This document shows positions 35,815 through 44,550 of a stretch of DNA of 64,000 nt, in pieces. This DNA comes from Pedobacter sp. PACM 27299. Its GTDB lineage: Bacteria; Bacteroidota; Bacteroidia; Sphingobacteriales; Sphingobacteriaceae. The notes below the pieces were generated by a model. It did not search any database. It was not told where the DNA came from and saw nothing but the letters and a program-made list of their open reading frames with translations. Positions within the stretch are counted from its first letter, which is position 1, and each line of letters opens with the position of its first letter. Location of the stretch: contig NZ_CP012996.1 in NCBI RefSeq assembly GCF_001412655.1, forward strand, positions 5,890,001-5,954,000, given 5' to 3'. The position numbers and the translations under genes were made by a program.

Positions 35815-36369
35815 ATGGAAGAAAACAATCCCTGGACCACTCTGGAAAGCCGTAAGGTCTATGAAAATAACTGGATCGGATTAACAGAACACCAGGTGCT
35901 CAATCCATCAGGAGGCAAAGGAATATATGGCGAAGTACATTTTAAAAACTACGCCATAGGCATCCTTCCTTTAGATGATCAATTGAACACCTGGCTTGTT
36001 GGACAATATCGCTTTCCCATGAAAGCTTATAGCTGGGAAATTCCTGAAGGCGGAGGCCCATTAGATGCTGATCCTCTGGACAGCGCAAAGCGCGAACTCG
36101 CGGAAGAAACCGGTATTATCGCTGCCCATTGGGAAGAAATCCAGCGCATGCATTTATCCAATTCTGTGAGCGATGAACTGGCCATTATTTACATCGCCCG
36201 CGACCTCAAGTTTGGCGAATCTGAACCCGAAGAGACAGAACAGCTGCAAATCAGGAAACTCCCTTTCGAAGCCGCTTATCAAATGGTCTTAAATGGTGAA
36301 ATTACCGATAGCATGAGCGTTGCCGCCATTCTTAAAACCAAAATACTTTTACAGGAAACACCTATTTAA
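35815..36369 (+). CDS. NUDIX hydrolase (ADP-ribose pyrophosphatase-like)
   Basis: A 184-residue protein. The Nudix box is at about 81-103 (EGGGPLDADPLDSAKRELAEETGI). RELAEETG keeps the metal-binding glutamates, but the first Glu position of the consensus is alanine. The neighbouring sequence (IGILPLDDQLNTWLVGQYRFPMKAYSWEIPEGGG) is typical of ADP-ribose or nucleoside-diphosphate-sugar pyrophosphatases. It removes oxidised or toxic nucleotide derivatives; the exact substrate is unknown. The acyltransferase gene follows 17 nt later, so the pair is probably cotranscribed. Confidence 0.9.
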   Translation: MEENNPWTTLESRKVYENNWIGLTEHQVLNPSGGKGIYGEVHFKNYAIGILPLDDQLNTWLVGQYRFPMKAYSWEIPEGGGPLDADPLDSAKRELAEETGIIAAHWEEIQRMHLSNSVSDELAIIYIARDLKFGESEPEETEQLQIRKLPFEAAYQMVLNGEITDSMSVAAILKTKILLQETPI

Positions 36370-36386
36370 CGATACCACCTCCCTTT

Positions 36387-37121
36387 ATGAATAAGTTCTT
36401 AGGATATATTTTCAGCCCGATATTTTATATATTATTCCTACTGAGTCTGATTATTTTTCAACCAGTTCAATGGATTTGTTTCCATCTTTTTGGCTATAAA
36501 GCACACAAAGCTTCGGTAGATGCGCTGAATTTCTGTCTCACCTATTGCGACCTGTTTATGGGTGCTTCCATTAATTTCATCAATACCCAGGATCTGCCAA
36601 CAGACCGCCCGATTATCTTCATTGCCAATCACCAAAGTATGTATGACATCCCGGGACTGATCTGGTTTTTAAGGAAACATCATGTCAAATTTATTTCTAA
36701 GATTGAACTGACCAAAGGCATTCCTTCCATCTCTTTCAACCTGAAACATGGTGGTGGTGCCAATATCAACCGTAAAGACAGTAAGCAAGCGGTTGGAGAA
36801 ATCATCAAACTAGGAGAACGCATGAAAGCAAATAACTGGTCGGCAATGATCTTTCCAGAAGGTACCCGTTCTAAAGACGGACTACTAAAACCCTTTCATG
36901 TAGGCGGTATTGCCACTTTACTTAAAAAGGTACCAAATGCACTGATTGTGCCTATTGCTATAGAAAATTCATGGAAGCTGGTACAATATGGAAGTTATCC
37001 ATTAAGTTTTGGGGAAAAGATCCGATGGACTGTATTGAACCCGATAGAGCCTGCAGGAAAAGGTCCTGAAGCCGTAACTCAGGAAGCAGAAAAGGCCATT
37101 CGCCATAAATTGGGTCAATAG
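36387..37121 (+). CDS. plsC: 1-acyl-sn-glycerol-3-phosphate acyltransferase
   Basis: A 244-residue membrane-associated enzyme that makes phosphatidic acid. The catalytic HX4D motif is NHQSMYD (H82, D87). The substrate block FPEGTRS is at 156-162 (glutamate and arginine intact). The N-terminal helix (FYILFLLSLIIFQPVQWICFHLFGY) anchors it in the inner membrane. It lies downstream of the NUDIX gene and converges with the LytTR regulator across a 25-nt gap, where no hairpin is seen. Confidence 0.92.
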   Translation: MNKFLGYIFSPIFYILFLLSLIIFQPVQWICFHLFGYKAHKASVDALNFCLTYCDLFMGASINFINTQDLPTDRPIIFIANHQSMYDIPGLIWFLRKHHVKFISKIELTKGIPSISFNLKHGGGANINRKDSKQAVGEIIKLGERMKANNWSAMIFPEGTRSKDGLLKPFHVGGIATLLKKVPNALIVPIAIENSWKLVQYGSYPLSFGEKIRWTVLNPIEPAGKGPEAVTQEAEKAIRHKLGQ

Positions 37122-37146
37122 CCTTTCCTTCAAATATTCGGTAATT

Positions 37147-37905
37147 CTAAATGTTCTTATTGTCGATACGCTTGAAAAACTCATCGCGATAAGTATCTCC
37201 TATTGGAATTACCTTACCGAAAATGGTGATTCTACTGCGTTCAATACTTTCAATTTTATCCAGGGAAATGATGTAAGATTTATGCACCCTAATAAACTGA
37301 CTGCTCGGTAGGGTTTCTTCCATCTTCTTCATATTCTGCAGGGTAATCACCCTTTCTGCCTTGGTATAAATAGAGATATAATCTTTTAAGCCTTCGATAT
37401 AAAGAATGTCATCCAGTTGAATCTTCTGGATTTTATGCTCTGTTTTCACAAAGATAAAATCCTGTACCGGATGTGCAGTTGGTGCTGGTGCTGCTACTGG
37501 AGCAGCAACTACCGGAGCTGGAGGAGGGCTCTGCTCCACCGCTTTCTGCTGTTGATTGTGTACTTTTTCTACCGCTTTATAGAACCTGTCGAACGCAATC
37601 GGTTTCAATAGGTAATCGGAAACATTTAAATCATAACTTTCTAAGGCATATTGAGAGTAAGCGGTAGTCAGGATATAATTAGATTTACCATTCGCAATTT
37701 TCAGAAATTGAATTCCGGTAAGCTCAGGCATTTGAATGTCCAGAAATACCAGATCAATTCCCCCTGCCTGTACCAATTGTAAGGCTTCAATGGCATTTTC
37801 TGTTCTTTTGACCAATTCTAAGAATGGTACTTTAGACACGTAATCTTCTATAATATCCAGCGCCAATGGTTCATCATCGACCGCTATACATCTTAACTTT
37901 GTCAT
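37147..37905 (-). CDS. LytTR-family response regulator
   Basis: A 252-residue regulator. The receiver domain (1-118) has the acidic pair D10/D11 and the phosphorylated aspartate D56 (VFLDIQMPE). A proline/alanine-rich linker lies at about 123-147 (SPPPAPVVAAPVAAPAPTA). The LytTR DNA-binding domain follows at about 150-250 (DYISIYTKAERVITLQNMKKMEE, FIRVHKSYIISLDKI). It is translated together with its sensor kinase: the two reading frames overlap by 4 nt. LytTR regulators in this phylum control envelope or surface functions; the target genes are unknown. Confidence 0.93.
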   Translation of the reverse strand: MTKLRCIAVDDEPLALDIIEDYVSKVPFLELVKRTENAIEALQLVQAGGIDLVFLDIQMPELTGIQFLKIANGKSNYILTTAYSQYALESYDLNVSDYLLKPIAFDRFYKAVEKVHNQQQKAVEQSPPPAPVVAAPVAAPAPTAHPVQDFIFVKTEHKIQKIQLDDILYIEGLKDYISIYTKAERVITLQNMKKMEETLPSSQFIRVHKSYIISLDKIESIERSRITIFGKVIPIGDTYRDEFFKRIDNKNI

Positions 37906-38930
37906 AAATCTAGCATTAATTCACTCGTGTAATGGGTAGCCGAATTTACAATATTTAATTTATATCTGTCAGGATATAACAATTGTAACCTACGTTCTAC
38001 ATTGTTCAGGCCTACGCCCCCTACCTCATCCTTATTGTGTTGGTTTTTCTTATTCGTGATACTGAAATGGAGGATCTTTTGATTGGCGATGATGTTGATT
38101 TTAATCGGATCTTTAGGATCATTGGCCACCCCATGCTTGAATGCATTCTCCACAAAAGAGATTAAAATAAGGGGAACAATCTGCTGGTCATCAATTTCTC
38201 CATTCAATTGAAACTGTACTGCAGCACCATCTCGGAACCTCAGTTTCTGCAGTTCTATATAACTGTGCAGGTATTCAATTTCTTTGCTGAGGGATACCCA
38301 GCTGTCATTACTTTCATAAATCATATACCTCATGATCTCTGAAAGTTTCATAATGGCATCTGCCGTTTTATCGGACTTCTGATAAGCCAGGGAATAAATA
38401 TTATTCAGGGAATTGAATAAAAAATGAGGATTCAGCTGAGACTTCAAAAACTGAAGTTCCATTTCTTTCTTCTCAGACTCCAGGTCCCGTTGAATGCGTT
38501 CATTCCCAAACCAGTCGATCCCGAACTTAAGCAGAGAACTGACTACGATAAAAAATCCGGAAGTAAAAACAGCCGCTAATGCATATTTGCCCAGCGTTAC
38601 AAATTCCCTTCTACCACCGTCACTCACCAGCAATACGATGTCCGCATTTAAGCTTGCCAATACCGTTTTAATTGCACTCATCACCACAATCAGCAATAAG
38701 ATTGCGCCCATGTAAAGGCCATACTTCTTCTGCTCCTTCACCAGTAAAGGAATCAGTAAAGTATAGTTGATGTAAAAGATGGAAATATTGATCAGCCCGG
38801 AATATCCAAAATTAACAGCGATCGTATATACAGTTTGAGGTTCCTTAGAAAAGAGCACACTCAATACCAGCAGAAATATAATGAACGACCAAAAAATCAG
38901 ATGTACAATAAGAGGGCCTTTGTTTTTCAT
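37902..38930 (-). CDS. LytS-like membrane histidine kinase
   Basis: A 342-residue sensor. The first 135 residues hold four predicted membrane helices with no extracellular sensing domain. A short coiled segment follows (about 145-165). The kinase core of the His_kinase (PF06580) type contains QLNPHFLFNSLNNI, with the phosphorylated histidine H169. The ATPase part has N-box VENAFKHG and G-box GGVGLNNVERRL. It is the partner of the overlapping LytTR response regulator (ATGA overlap). The signal is unknown and is probably sensed in or near the membrane. Confidence 0.92.
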   Translation of the reverse strand: MKNKGPLIVHLIFWSFIIFLLVLSVLFSKEPQTVYTIAVNFGYSGLINISIFYINYTLLIPLLVKEQKKYGLYMGAILLLIVVMSAIKTVLASLNADIVLLVSDGGRREFVTLGKYALAAVFTSGFFIVVSSLLKFGIDWFGNERIQRDLESEKKEMELQFLKSQLNPHFLFNSLNNIYSLAYQKSDKTADAIMKLSEIMRYMIYESNDSWVSLSKEIEYLHSYIELQKLRFRDGAAVQFQLNGEIDDQQIVPLILISFVENAFKHGVANDPKDPIKINIIANQKILHFSITNKKNQHNKDEVGGVGLNNVERRLQLLYPDRYKLNIVNSATHYTSELMLDL

Positions 38931-39155
38931 TCAGAAATTTTAGTTACTTAATACGTCTAAAGTATATTTTTTTCGGTGTTTTAGGTAATTCCTTTCGACG
39001 AACGGGCATTATTTTTCTACCAAATCGACAAATCAGGCAATCAATCACAAAACTTGCTTAAACAGGCGTTTATCTAGGATAATATGTGCTTGGTCTAAAA
39101 GATTTTAGCAGTATTTTTTATTTTATTCTATTTGTTTCATCAAAACGAAACAATT

Positions 39156-39359
39156 ATGAAAACTGCATCTATAAATACAAACATCATGAAAAGATTAGCA
39201 AATGTATCTCCATTCTTATTGTTATTGGTACCTGTATTCATGATGATGGTGCTGACCATTGCTACTAGCATTAGCCATGCACAAGATGAAGAAATCGCCG
39301 CAAAAGCCAACACTTCCGTAAAAGGAATTGCACAGGTAAGCAGTATTTCTTTCAAATAA
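39156..39359 (+). CDS. Small single-helix exported or membrane protein
   Basis: A reading frame of 67 residues starting at ATG 39156, with an alternative start at 39186 (57 residues). It has one strong hydrophobic segment (ANVSPFLLLLVPVFMMMVLTIATSISHAQ) that could be a signal peptide cut near HAQ or a membrane anchor, then a short hydrophilic tail of about 25 residues. It sits alone between divergent-facing genes. No family can be named with certainty; short proteins with SPFLLLLVPVF helices occur in related genomes (from recall). The codon pattern and clear signal segment favour a real gene. Confidence 0.5.
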   Translation: MKTASINTNIMKRLANVSPFLLLLVPVFMMMVLTIATSISHAQDEEIAAKANTSVKGIAQVSSISFK

Positions 39360-39581
39360 AAGAAATTCCAGATCTCCTGTCAGGATTGGCCATAAACCTC
39401 GCCATCTAAAAGGGAAAAATATAGTTTTTAGTTTAGTTAATGTCAGAAAATGGTGGTCTTGTACCGCCCTTTTCTTTTTACGGACCTCCCTGCCTGCTGT
39501 AATAATTTAGCTAAAAAAATACAAGCCATTGTCTTTTCCTGTAAATTCAGGTATTCAAACAGACCAAAAGAACCTTATTAT

Positions 39582-41153
39582 ATGAGAAAATTTACCCTTA
39601 CCGCGCTGGCCATTAGCCTCAGCATCTCCTTGTTTGCACAGGAAAAGCTAGACTTGCCAGCGATCCAAAAGATTCGCCAGGAAGGACTGGAAAATTCAAA
39701 GGTGATGGACATTGCCTTCCAGATTACTGATGTGGCAGGACCGAGATTGTCTAATTCACCCGGACTCAAGCGTGCGCAAGACTGGGCCGTACAGCAATTT
39801 ACTTCCTGGGGATTAAAAAACGTGCAGCTGGAAGCCTGGGGTCAATTTGGAAAAGGATGGCAGATCGATAAATACTATGCCGCCACTACTCTTCCTTATT
39901 ACCATGCGATTATCGGCGCACCTAAGGCCTGGACTCCAGGAACGAAAGGGCCGACAAAATCTGAAGTTATCCTGCTTAAAGCAGATACGGTGACTGATCT
40001 CGCTCCCTACAAAGGAAAGCTAGCCGGAAAAATCGTACTCTTTGACCAGATCACCCTGCAGCCTTTAGCGCCTTCCTACCAACCGGATGTCGTTCGCCAT
40101 TCAGATTCCACGTTGAGTAAAATGGCAGCAGCCGACCTGCAAGGTCAGGCGCAGCGTTCTCCGCGTGCGGGAGCTGCAAACAACATGATGGCCCAGATGA
40201 TGAAAATGAGAGCCACACGCGCCGCAATGGCCAGTTTCCTGAAGGATGAACAAGTAGGCATGATCCTTACTTATGCCAGAGGCAGCTATGGTACCTTCTT
40301 TACCAGCAATGGTGCTTCCTATGCCTTGGATGCACCGGCAGTTTCACCAGAGCTGGAAATCTCTTCCGAGGATTACCTGCACATCCTGCGCTTACTGCGT
40401 GCCGGACAAAAAGTAGAGATCGAGGCCGACATCAAAACCTCCTTCTACGATCAGGACCCAAATGGTTATAACGTAATTGCGGAGATTCCGGGTACCGATA
40501 GAAAACTAAAAGATGAAGTCGTGATGATTGGCGGCCACTATGATTCCTGGCATTCCGCTACTGGTGCCACAGACAATGCCGCCGGTGCTGCCGTGATGAT
40601 GGAAGCCATACGCATCCTGAAAGCCATCAATTTCAAACCTAAACGCACCATCAGAATCGCTTTATGGAGTTCAGAAGAACAAGGTCTCCATGGCTCCAGA
40701 GGTTATGTGGCCAAACATTTTGGAGATCCCAAAACCATGATCCTAACCAAAGACCAGAAAAAAATCAGTGCTTATTATAACCTGGATAACGGAACGGGCG
40801 CCATCAGGGGAATCTATGCACAGGGAAATACCGCTGTTGCTCCTATTTTCCAGGAATGGCTGAATCCTTTCCAGGACCTCGGTGCAAAAACAGTGACCCT
40901 CAACAATACCGGAGGTACAGATCACCTTGCTTTTGACGCCCTGGGTATCCCAGGATTCCAATTCATCCAGGATCCAATGGATTACAATACCCGTACACAC
41001 CATAGCAATCAGGATACCTTTGACCGCCTTGCAGAAGAAGACTTAAAAAGAGCCGCTACCATTGTCGCCTCTTTTGTGTACCATACCGCACAGCGCGACA
41101 CACAAATTCCAAGAAAAGAATTGCCTAAAGCACCTGAAGCAGCAAAAAATTAA
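39582..41153 (+). CDS. M28-family zinc metallopeptidase
   Basis: A 523-residue exported aminopeptidase-type protein starting at the ATG at 39582, with a signal peptide ending near FAQ (residue 20). An upstream frame to 39450 has no signal peptide and is rejected. The zinc site is complete: GGHYDSWHSATGATDN (H319, D331), SSEEQGLHGS (E365/E366 catalytic and metal), YNLDNGTG (D402) and THHSN (H473/H474). A PA-type insertion precedes the peptidase core (about 125-285). It probably digests peptides in the periplasm. A terminator follows the gene. Confidence 0.93.
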   Translation: MRKFTLTALAISLSISLFAQEKLDLPAIQKIRQEGLENSKVMDIAFQITDVAGPRLSNSPGLKRAQDWAVQQFTSWGLKNVQLEAWGQFGKGWQIDKYYAATTLPYYHAIIGAPKAWTPGTKGPTKSEVILLKADTVTDLAPYKGKLAGKIVLFDQITLQPLAPSYQPDVVRHSDSTLSKMAAADLQGQAQRSPRAGAANNMMAQMMKMRATRAAMASFLKDEQVGMILTYARGSYGTFFTSNGASYALDAPAVSPELEISSEDYLHILRLLRAGQKVEIEADIKTSFYDQDPNGYNVIAEIPGTDRKLKDEVVMIGGHYDSWHSATGATDNAAGAAVMMEAIRILKAINFKPKRTIRIALWSSEEQGLHGSRGYVAKHFGDPKTMILTKDQKKISAYYNLDNGTGAIRGIYAQGNTAVAPIFQEWLNPFQDLGAKTVTLNNTGGTDHLAFDALGIPGFQFIQDPMDYNTRTHHSNQDTFDRLAEEDLKRAATIVASFVYHTAQRDTQIPRKELPKAPEAAKN

Positions 41154-41170
41154 AACCTCTATATCTTGTT

Positions 41171-41200
41171 AGAAACCTCCTTTATGGAGGTTTCTTTGTA
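41171..41200 (+). terminator. Rho-independent terminator after the M28 peptidase gene
   Basis: AGAAACCTCC (41171-41180) pairs perfectly with GGAGGTTTCT (41186-41195) around the loop TTTAT, followed by a T-rich stretch (TTGT). Confidence 0.85.
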
Positions 41201-41231
41201 TTAGGCAAAAAATAACCGCACAAATATTATG

Positions 41232-41251
41232 AAAACTAAAATATTAGTTTT
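41232..41251. promoter_or_regulatory. Predicted BlaI operator O1 (inverted repeat)
   Basis: AAAACTAAAATATTAGTTTT has 8-bp arms around AATA. The core ACTAAAATATTAGT (41235-41248) matches the second site at 41260-41273 and a site at 61415-61428. The blaI ATG follows 88 nt later. Autoregulation by BlaI-family repressors at such palindromes is usual. Confidence 0.6.
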
Positions 41252-41259
41252 AAGTTTAT

Positions 41260-41273
41260 ACTAAGGTTTTAGT
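41260..41273. promoter_or_regulatory. Predicted BlaI operator O2
   Basis: ACTAAGGTTTTAGT is 13/14 identical to the site at 61415-61428 before a TonB receptor gene. Its start is 25 nt from the start of O1, which would place two dimers on nearly the same face of the helix. Confidence 0.6.
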
Positions 41274-41277
41274 TGTT

Positions 41278-41297
41278 TGTTTACTGACGAGTAAACA
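41278..41297. repeat. Second perfect inverted repeat in the blaI leader
   Basis: TGTTTACTGACGAGTAAACA: the 8-nt arms TGTTTACT and AGTAAACA are perfect complements around GACG. It differs from O1 and O2 and could be a third site for another regulator, or an RNA hairpin 43 nt before the ATG. Confidence 0.6.
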
Positions 41298-41339
41298 TGA
41301 TGCTGAAATCAATTAGAAAACCGGTAAAAAATAAACACG

Positions 41340-41717
41340 ATGGAGATTAAAGATTTAACAAAAGCAGAGGAACAAATTATGCAGATTCTGTGGCAAATAG
41401 AAAAGGGTTTCGTGAAAGAAGTAATGGACTTTTTACCAGAGCCAAAGCCCGCTTACAATACGGTATCTACGATCATCAGGATCCTGGAAGTCAAAGGTTT
41501 TGTAGGGCATGAGGCCTTCGGGAAATCGCACCAGTACTTTCCACTCATCAGCAGAGAGGATTACAAACGCCATGCAACAGAAAAGCTCTTGGGAAACTAC
41601 TTTGAAAACTCGGTGGAAAGCATGTTCTCTTTCTTTGTAAAAGAAGAGAAACTTGACCTGGGTGATGTGGATGAAATTCTTAAAATGATTAACAAATTTA
41701 AAAACAGACCGCGATGA
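41340..41717 (+). CDS. BlaI/MecI/CopY-family repressor
   Basis: A 125-residue winged-helix repressor. The N-terminal domain reads LTKAEEQIMQILWQIEKGFVKEVMDFLPEPKPAYNTVSTIIRILEVKGFVGHEAFGKSHQYFPLIS (about residues 5-72), the standard BlaI pattern. The C-terminal dimerisation helices follow. It is cleaved or released when its M56 partner senses a signal, as in the BlaR1/BlaI system. The next gene is that M56 partner, overlapping by ATGA. No beta-lactamase gene is in the window. Two matching palindromes upstream suggest autoregulation. Confidence 0.92.
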   Translation: MEIKDLTKAEEQIMQILWQIEKGFVKEVMDFLPEPKPAYNTVSTIIRILEVKGFVGHEAFGKSHQYFPLISREDYKRHATEKLLGNYFENSVESMFSFFVKEEKLDLGDVDEILKMINKFKNRPR

Positions 41718-43663
41718 GTTGGGCACATTACATCCTGCAGGCCAATATCTATTTAGTGATATTCTATGCCTTTTATAAATTGTTTTTAGCAAATGAAACT
41801 TACTTTACCATGAACAGGCTTTACCTGGTCATGGCGGCGATTTTATCTCTGGCCATTCCATTTTTACGCATCGAATGGTTCACCAAGCAACCTGCTGTAC
41901 AACCGATATACACGGGAGTGGATCAGCTGCAGGACTTTGTCACACAGGTAAGCATCAGTCCGGACGTACCAGAAAGGTTCAGTATGGGGAATTTGCTGGT
42001 CTTGATTTATCTGGCAGGTGTAATGATTTTTACCCTACTTTTCATCTATAAACTGACAGCGGTATACCACCTCTTAAAGCGCAGTACCTCTGGCAACGCC
42101 TTTTCTTTCTTTAGTAAAAAGAGAATAGATCCAAACCTGCCGCAGCTGAATACCATCAATAAACATGAAGAGATTCACATGACTCAGCTGCACAGCCTGG
42201 ACATCTTGTTTTTTGAGTTGTTGAGCATTTTCACCTGGTTTAATCCCATCATTTATGGTTACAAGTACACCATAAAAAACATCCATGAATACCTGGCAGA
42301 TGAGGAAGCTGCCAAATTCCAGGGAGACAAGGAGCAATACGCCTTACTGCTCTTGAGCAAGGCATTCGGTATTGCTCCCAACAGTCTCACAAATACTTTC
42401 TTTAATAAATCACTGATAAAAAAGAGAATATTTATGCTACACAAAAAACGATCAACGAGAACTGCCATCTTAAAATACGGGCTGTTCCTCCCTCTTTTTG
42501 CCATCACGCTGATGCTTTCTTCTGCCACAATCCGCAGTAATGAAACCATCCTTGCAGTAACAGAAGAGATTCCTTTAAACGAACCACTAAGCACCATTAA
42601 TGAGGTCATTGTTGCACCTGTTAAAGCCAGCCTGAGTCCAAAGAAAGCAGCGGCAAAGCCTATCGCTCTTAAAAAGATGAACCTGGATCTAAATTCTCCA
42701 GCATGGGACAAATTCTATGATTTTTCCAGAAAAAGAATACGCTATCCAGCCGCCGCAGTAGAAAGTGGTTTACAAGGCCATAGCCAGATTAAATTCAGTA
42801 TTAAAGCTGGGGAAGTCAGTAACATTAGCATCCTCCACAAATTAGGGTCTGATTGTGATGCCGAAGTCATTAGGATCCTGACCGCTTACGAAGGATTTAC
42901 TGCTGCGCAGGATGGTAATTATACATTTGCTGTATTATTTAAGCTGGATGGACCCGCTAGTCCAATAAAAAATCCCGTATTGACTAAACTTAAAGGTTAT
43001 ATGACTTTAAATATGATTACTGTTATAAGCTACGTAAAAGCAACAGCCATTGCATTTGAAGGAAAAGACATCACTCTGAATCAGGTTCCCATCAGTGCCG
43101 AAGACGTAAAAGTCTATGATTTTGTAAATATCGACAGGCAGCCTAGCTTCCCTGGGGGCATGGCCAACTTCTATACTTATATAAAGAACAATGTTAAATA
43201 TCCTAAGGAAGCTTATGCCAATAAAATAGAAGGCAAAGTTTTCTTGTCATTCGTGGTAGAAAAAGATGGAAAGCTAACCGATATTAAAGTGGAAAGAAAA
43301 CTAGGATATGGTACTGATGAAGAAGCCACTAGAGTACTAAGAGAATCTCCAAAATGGGATCCTGGCGTGCTGAATAATACGATTGTCCGTGTGAAATACA
43401 ATATCCCGATCAGCTTCAGCTTATCCAGCTCCCCTCAGAAAACAGGTCAGGTACAGACTATTCAGATCAGGGGCATCAGCACCGAACAAGATCCCCTAAT
43501 CTATGTCAATGGAAAAAAAAGCGCTGAAAGCCTATCAAGTATCCCGAAAAATAGGATCGAGTCGGTAGAGCTCTTAAAAGGGAAAGCTGCCACAACTTTA
43601 TATGGCACAGAAGCAGCTAAGGGTGTGCTCAACATCACGCTGAAAAAAGATACTAAAGAATAA
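41714..43663 (+). CDS. M56 metallopeptidase sensor fused to TonB C-terminal and plug-like domains
   Basis: A 649-residue membrane sensor-protease. It has membrane helices at about 5-25, 36-52 and 92-115. The M56 zinc motif HEEIH is at 151-155, with the third ligand region HEYLADEEAA at 191-200. A fourth helix lies at about 252-273. The extracytoplasmic part holds a TonB_C-like domain (about 318-392) and a second, stronger one (about 478-565: FPGGMANFYTYIKNNVKYPKEAYANKIEGKVFLSFVVEKDGKL). A plug-like end follows (about 580-648: LIYVNGKKSA, IESVELLKGKAATTLYG). It thus joins a BlaR1-like relay with TonB-system modules. It is translated together with blaI (4-nt overlap). Confidence 0.88.
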   Translation: MSWAHYILQANIYLVIFYAFYKLFLANETYFTMNRLYLVMAAILSLAIPFLRIEWFTKQPAVQPIYTGVDQLQDFVTQVSISPDVPERFSMGNLLVLIYLAGVMIFTLLFIYKLTAVYHLLKRSTSGNAFSFFSKKRIDPNLPQLNTINKHEEIHMTQLHSLDILFFELLSIFTWFNPIIYGYKYTIKNIHEYLADEEAAKFQGDKEQYALLLLSKAFGIAPNSLTNTFFNKSLIKKRIFMLHKKRSTRTAILKYGLFLPLFAITLMLSSATIRSNETILAVTEEIPLNEPLSTINEVIVAPVKASLSPKKAAAKPIALKKMNLDLNSPAWDKFYDFSRKRIRYPAAAVESGLQGHSQIKFSIKAGEVSNISILHKLGSDCDAEVIRILTAYEGFTAAQDGNYTFAVLFKLDGPASPIKNPVLTKLKGYMTLNMITVISYVKATAIAFEGKDITLNQVPISAEDVKVYDFVNIDRQPSFPGGMANFYTYIKNNVKYPKEAYANKIEGKVFLSFVVEKDGKLTDIKVERKLGYGTDEEATRVLRESPKWDPGVLNNTIVRVKYNIPISFSLSSSPQKTGQVQTIQIRGISTEQDPLIYVNGKKSAESLSSIPKNRIESVELLKGKAATTLYGTEAAKGVLNITLKKDTKE

Positions 43664-43689
43664 ATCAACCACAAAAACAACCTGCTTAA

Positions 43690-43728
43690 AACACGAAAGC
43701 CCAGCTATTATAGCCGGGCTTTCGTGTT
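43690..43728. terminator. Strong hairpin between the M56 gene and the converging sdhB
   Basis: AACACGAAAGCCC (43690-43702) pairs perfectly with GGGCTTTCGTGTT (43716-43728); after one mismatch the inner GCTA/TAGC pairs on a 3-nt loop. It serves both strands, but lacks a long T-run on either side. Confidence 0.8.
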
Positions 43729-43757
43729 AAATATCCTTGTCTCGTTACTTAAAGCTA

Positions 43758-44528
43758 TTAAATAGATTCCTCAGATACAAATTTTGCTGATAAAAAGTCT
43801 CTATTCATTCGAGCAATATTCTCTAAAGAAATTCCTTTAGGGCATTCGGCTTCACAAGCTCCGGTATTGGTACAATTTCCGAATCCTTCGACATCCATTT
43901 GAGCCACCATACTCTGTACCCTACGGTAACGTTCTGGCTGTCCCTGAGGCAATTGCGCCAGCTGAGAAATCTTTGCAGAAACGAATAACATCGCCGAAGC
44001 ATTTTTACAAGTCGCTACACAAGCACCGCATCCGATACAAGCTGCAGCTTCGAAAGCTGAATCCGCCTGTACTTTTGGAATTGGTAGATTGTTCGCATCC
44101 TGTGCATTCCCTGTATTCACTGAAATAAATCCACCAGCTGCAATAACGCGGTCAAATGCAGTACGATCTACTGTTAAATCTTTGATTACCGGGAAAGCTT
44201 TTGCTCTCCATGGTTCTACAACGATCGTATCTCCATCTTTAAATGAACGCATGTGCAACTGACAAGTAGTTACTCCTTCTTTTGGTCCGTGAGGACGGCC
44301 GTTGATGTACATAGAACAGGCACCGCAGATACCTTCTCTACAATCGTGATCAAAAACAACCGGCTCATCACCTTTTGAAATCAACTCCTCATTCAACACG
44401 TCAAACATTTCTAAGAATGACATATCAGGAGAAATCTCTGACAACTTATAATCCACCAATTTACCATTGGTTTTGCTATTCTTCTGACGCCAGATTTTCA
44501 GCGTTAAATTCATATTTCCTGTACTCAT
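43758..44528 (-). CDS. sdhB: Succinate dehydrogenase/fumarate reductase iron-sulfur subunit
   Basis: A 256-residue subunit carrying electrons from FAD to quinone. The [2Fe-2S] ligands are C63, C68, C71 and C89 ([11 protein letters not shown], then TTCQLH). The [4Fe-4S] ligands are C164, C167, C170 and C174 ([11 protein letters not shown]). The [3Fe-4S] ligands are C219, C225 and C229 ([12 protein letters not shown]). ATG at 44528 was taken; a second ATG at 44513 (MNLTLKIW) also fits family starts. It is the last gene of sdhC-sdhA-sdhB, 22 nt after sdhA. Confidence 0.96.
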   Translation of the reverse strand: MSTGNMNLTLKIWRQKNSKTNGKLVDYKLSEISPDMSFLEMFDVLNEELISKGDEPVVFDHDCREGICGACSMYINGRPHGPKEGVTTCQLHMRSFKDGDTIVVEPWRAKAFPVIKDLTVDRTAFDRVIAAGGFISVNTGNAQDANNLPIPKVQADSAFEAAACIGCGACVATCKNASAMLFVSAKISQLAQLPQGQPERYRRVQSMVAQMDVEGFGNCTNTGACEAECPKGISLENIARMNRDFLSAKFVSEESI

Positions 44529-44550
44529 GATATTGAGATTTTAGTACTTG

